Below, in pieces: positions 63,543 through 64,000 of a DNA stretch of 64,000 nt. Source of the stretch: Arthrobacter sp. OY3WO11 (lineage in GTDB: Bacteria > Actinomycetota > Actinomycetes > Actinomycetales > Micrococcaceae); NCBI RefSeq assembly GCF_001641125.1, contig NZ_LWLP01000001.1, forward strand, positions 1,396,530 through 1,460,529, in the 5' to 3' direction. The position numbers and the translations under genes are program-made. The notes under the pieces were generated by a model. That model worked only from the letters and a program-made list of their open reading frames with translations. It was not told the DNA's origin and did no database searches. Numbering within the stretch: position 1 is the first letter of the stretch; every line of letters begins with the position of its first letter.

Positions 63543-64000
63543 TCAGGCTTCCCTGGCGATCGCTTCCTTCGTGGAGGTGGTTTCGTCCGGCTGGTTGGGG
63601 TTGGAGGGCCCCTGCTTGCGGTTGAAGTTCTGGGTGAGCATGCCGATGATCGACTTCTTGCCCTGGCTCTTGTTGTAGACGTCGAAGGCGACGGCGATCA
63701 GGAGGACCAGGCCCTTGATGATCTGGGTGAGGTCGGCGCCGACGCCGAGGAGCTGGAGTCCGTTGTTCAACACGGCCATGACCAGGCCGCCGATGATGGA
63801 GCCGACGACGGTTCCCACGCCGCCGGTCACTGCAGCGCCGCCGATGAAGACCGCGGCGATGGCGTCCAGTTCCCAGCCGACCCCGTCAAAGGGTCCCGAT
63901 GCGGTGGAGCGTCCTACGAAGATCATGCCGGCGAGGCCGGCGAGGATGGACATGTTCATCATGACCAGGAAGTTGACCTTCTTGGACTGGACGCCGGAGA
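63543..64000 (-). CDS. sugar ABC transporter permease, 5' end outside window
   Basis: C-terminal part of a BPD-transporter permease of the MmsB/GguB/XylH type. Visible: NFLVMMNMSILAGLAGMIF, GAAVTGGVGTVVGSIIGG and VLNNGLQLLGVGADLTQIIKG. The frame is open to the window edge, so the 5' part is missing. Gene order (permease then binding protein) differs from the usual ChvE-GguA-GguB order. Confidence 0.9.
   Translation of the reverse strand, partial: SGVQSKKVNFLVMMNMSILAGLAGMIFVGRSTASGPFDGVGWELDAIAAVFIGGAAVTGGVGTVVGSIIGGLVMAVLNNGLQLLGVGADLTQIIKGLVLLIAVAFDVYNKSQGKKSIIGMLTQNFNRKQGPSNPNQPDETTSTKEAIAREA

Overview
The window is high-GC DNA with dense coding, frequent GTG/TTG starts and actinobacterial gene content: a monomeric NADP isocitrate dehydrogenase, a DUF6350 membrane protein near purN and purH, BTAD/SARP-type regulators, a DUF2382 stress protein and a DUF559 endonuclease-like protein. 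Together these point to a soil Micrococcaceae member of the Arthrobacter/Pseudarthrobacter type. That assignment is inference from gene content; no rRNA or tRNA gene was seen.

Layout. 1-9.4 kb: gamma-glutamyltransferase, a multicopper oxidase coupled to a SHOCT mini-protein, an alpha/beta hydrolase and flavin monooxygenase pair, cspA with a long leader and a strong terminator, a secreted lipase, and ctaD. 9.6-14.8 kb: a decayed BTAD regulator (frameshift plus amber stop), then a gluconate locus (gntR, three phased operators, gntK, gntP). 14.9-31.5 kb: GAF sensor, TfoX-like protein, SDR, PaiB-like and EamA genes divergent from a MocR regulator, a secreted protein facing a giant SARP/NB-ARC regulator, an amino-acid permease, two IclR regulators, a cyclase, mmuM and small proteins. 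31.5-41.2 kb: a PAS-GGDEF-EAL protein, stress membrane proteins, HAD hydrolase, UDP-glucose dehydrogenase with a GT4 glycosyltransferase, a PRC-barrel/DUF2382 protein with a structured leader, and DUF6350. 41.3-53.1 kb: purN, a DUF559 protein, an MFS transporter, purH, a trypsin-like protease followed by an unlisted mini-gene, icd, and a large catalase. 53.2-64 kb: lipoprotein with Ser/Thr kinase, two repetitive secreted proteins, a Gfo/Idh oxidoreductase divergent from a pectate lyase, an IS3-type element, and part of a sugar ABC transporter.

How it works together. Most of the window is carbon use and stress housekeeping. Sugar and plant-polymer use is visible as gluconate uptake and phosphorylation, pectate lyase with a LacI-type operator, and a sugar ABC transporter. 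Stress functions (large catalase, DUF2382 protein, GAF sensor) share a CTAAG-N4-CTTAG palindrome that, at the catalase, lies between the -35 and -10 elements, so they may form one regulon.

The most unusual items are: an IS3-type element (perfectly bounded by 25-bp ends and a 3-bp duplication) that carries an extra small membrane-protein gene and has landed in the loop of a terminator; a three-stem leader upstream of the DUF2382 gene; a 57-codon gene that overlaps the protease stop and repeats the YWT..RM motif of that protease's own pro-region; a family of 60-bp hairpins whose tips supply the stop codons of neighbouring genes; and a repeat-rich surface protein separated from its LANTG anchor by a one-base frameshift.
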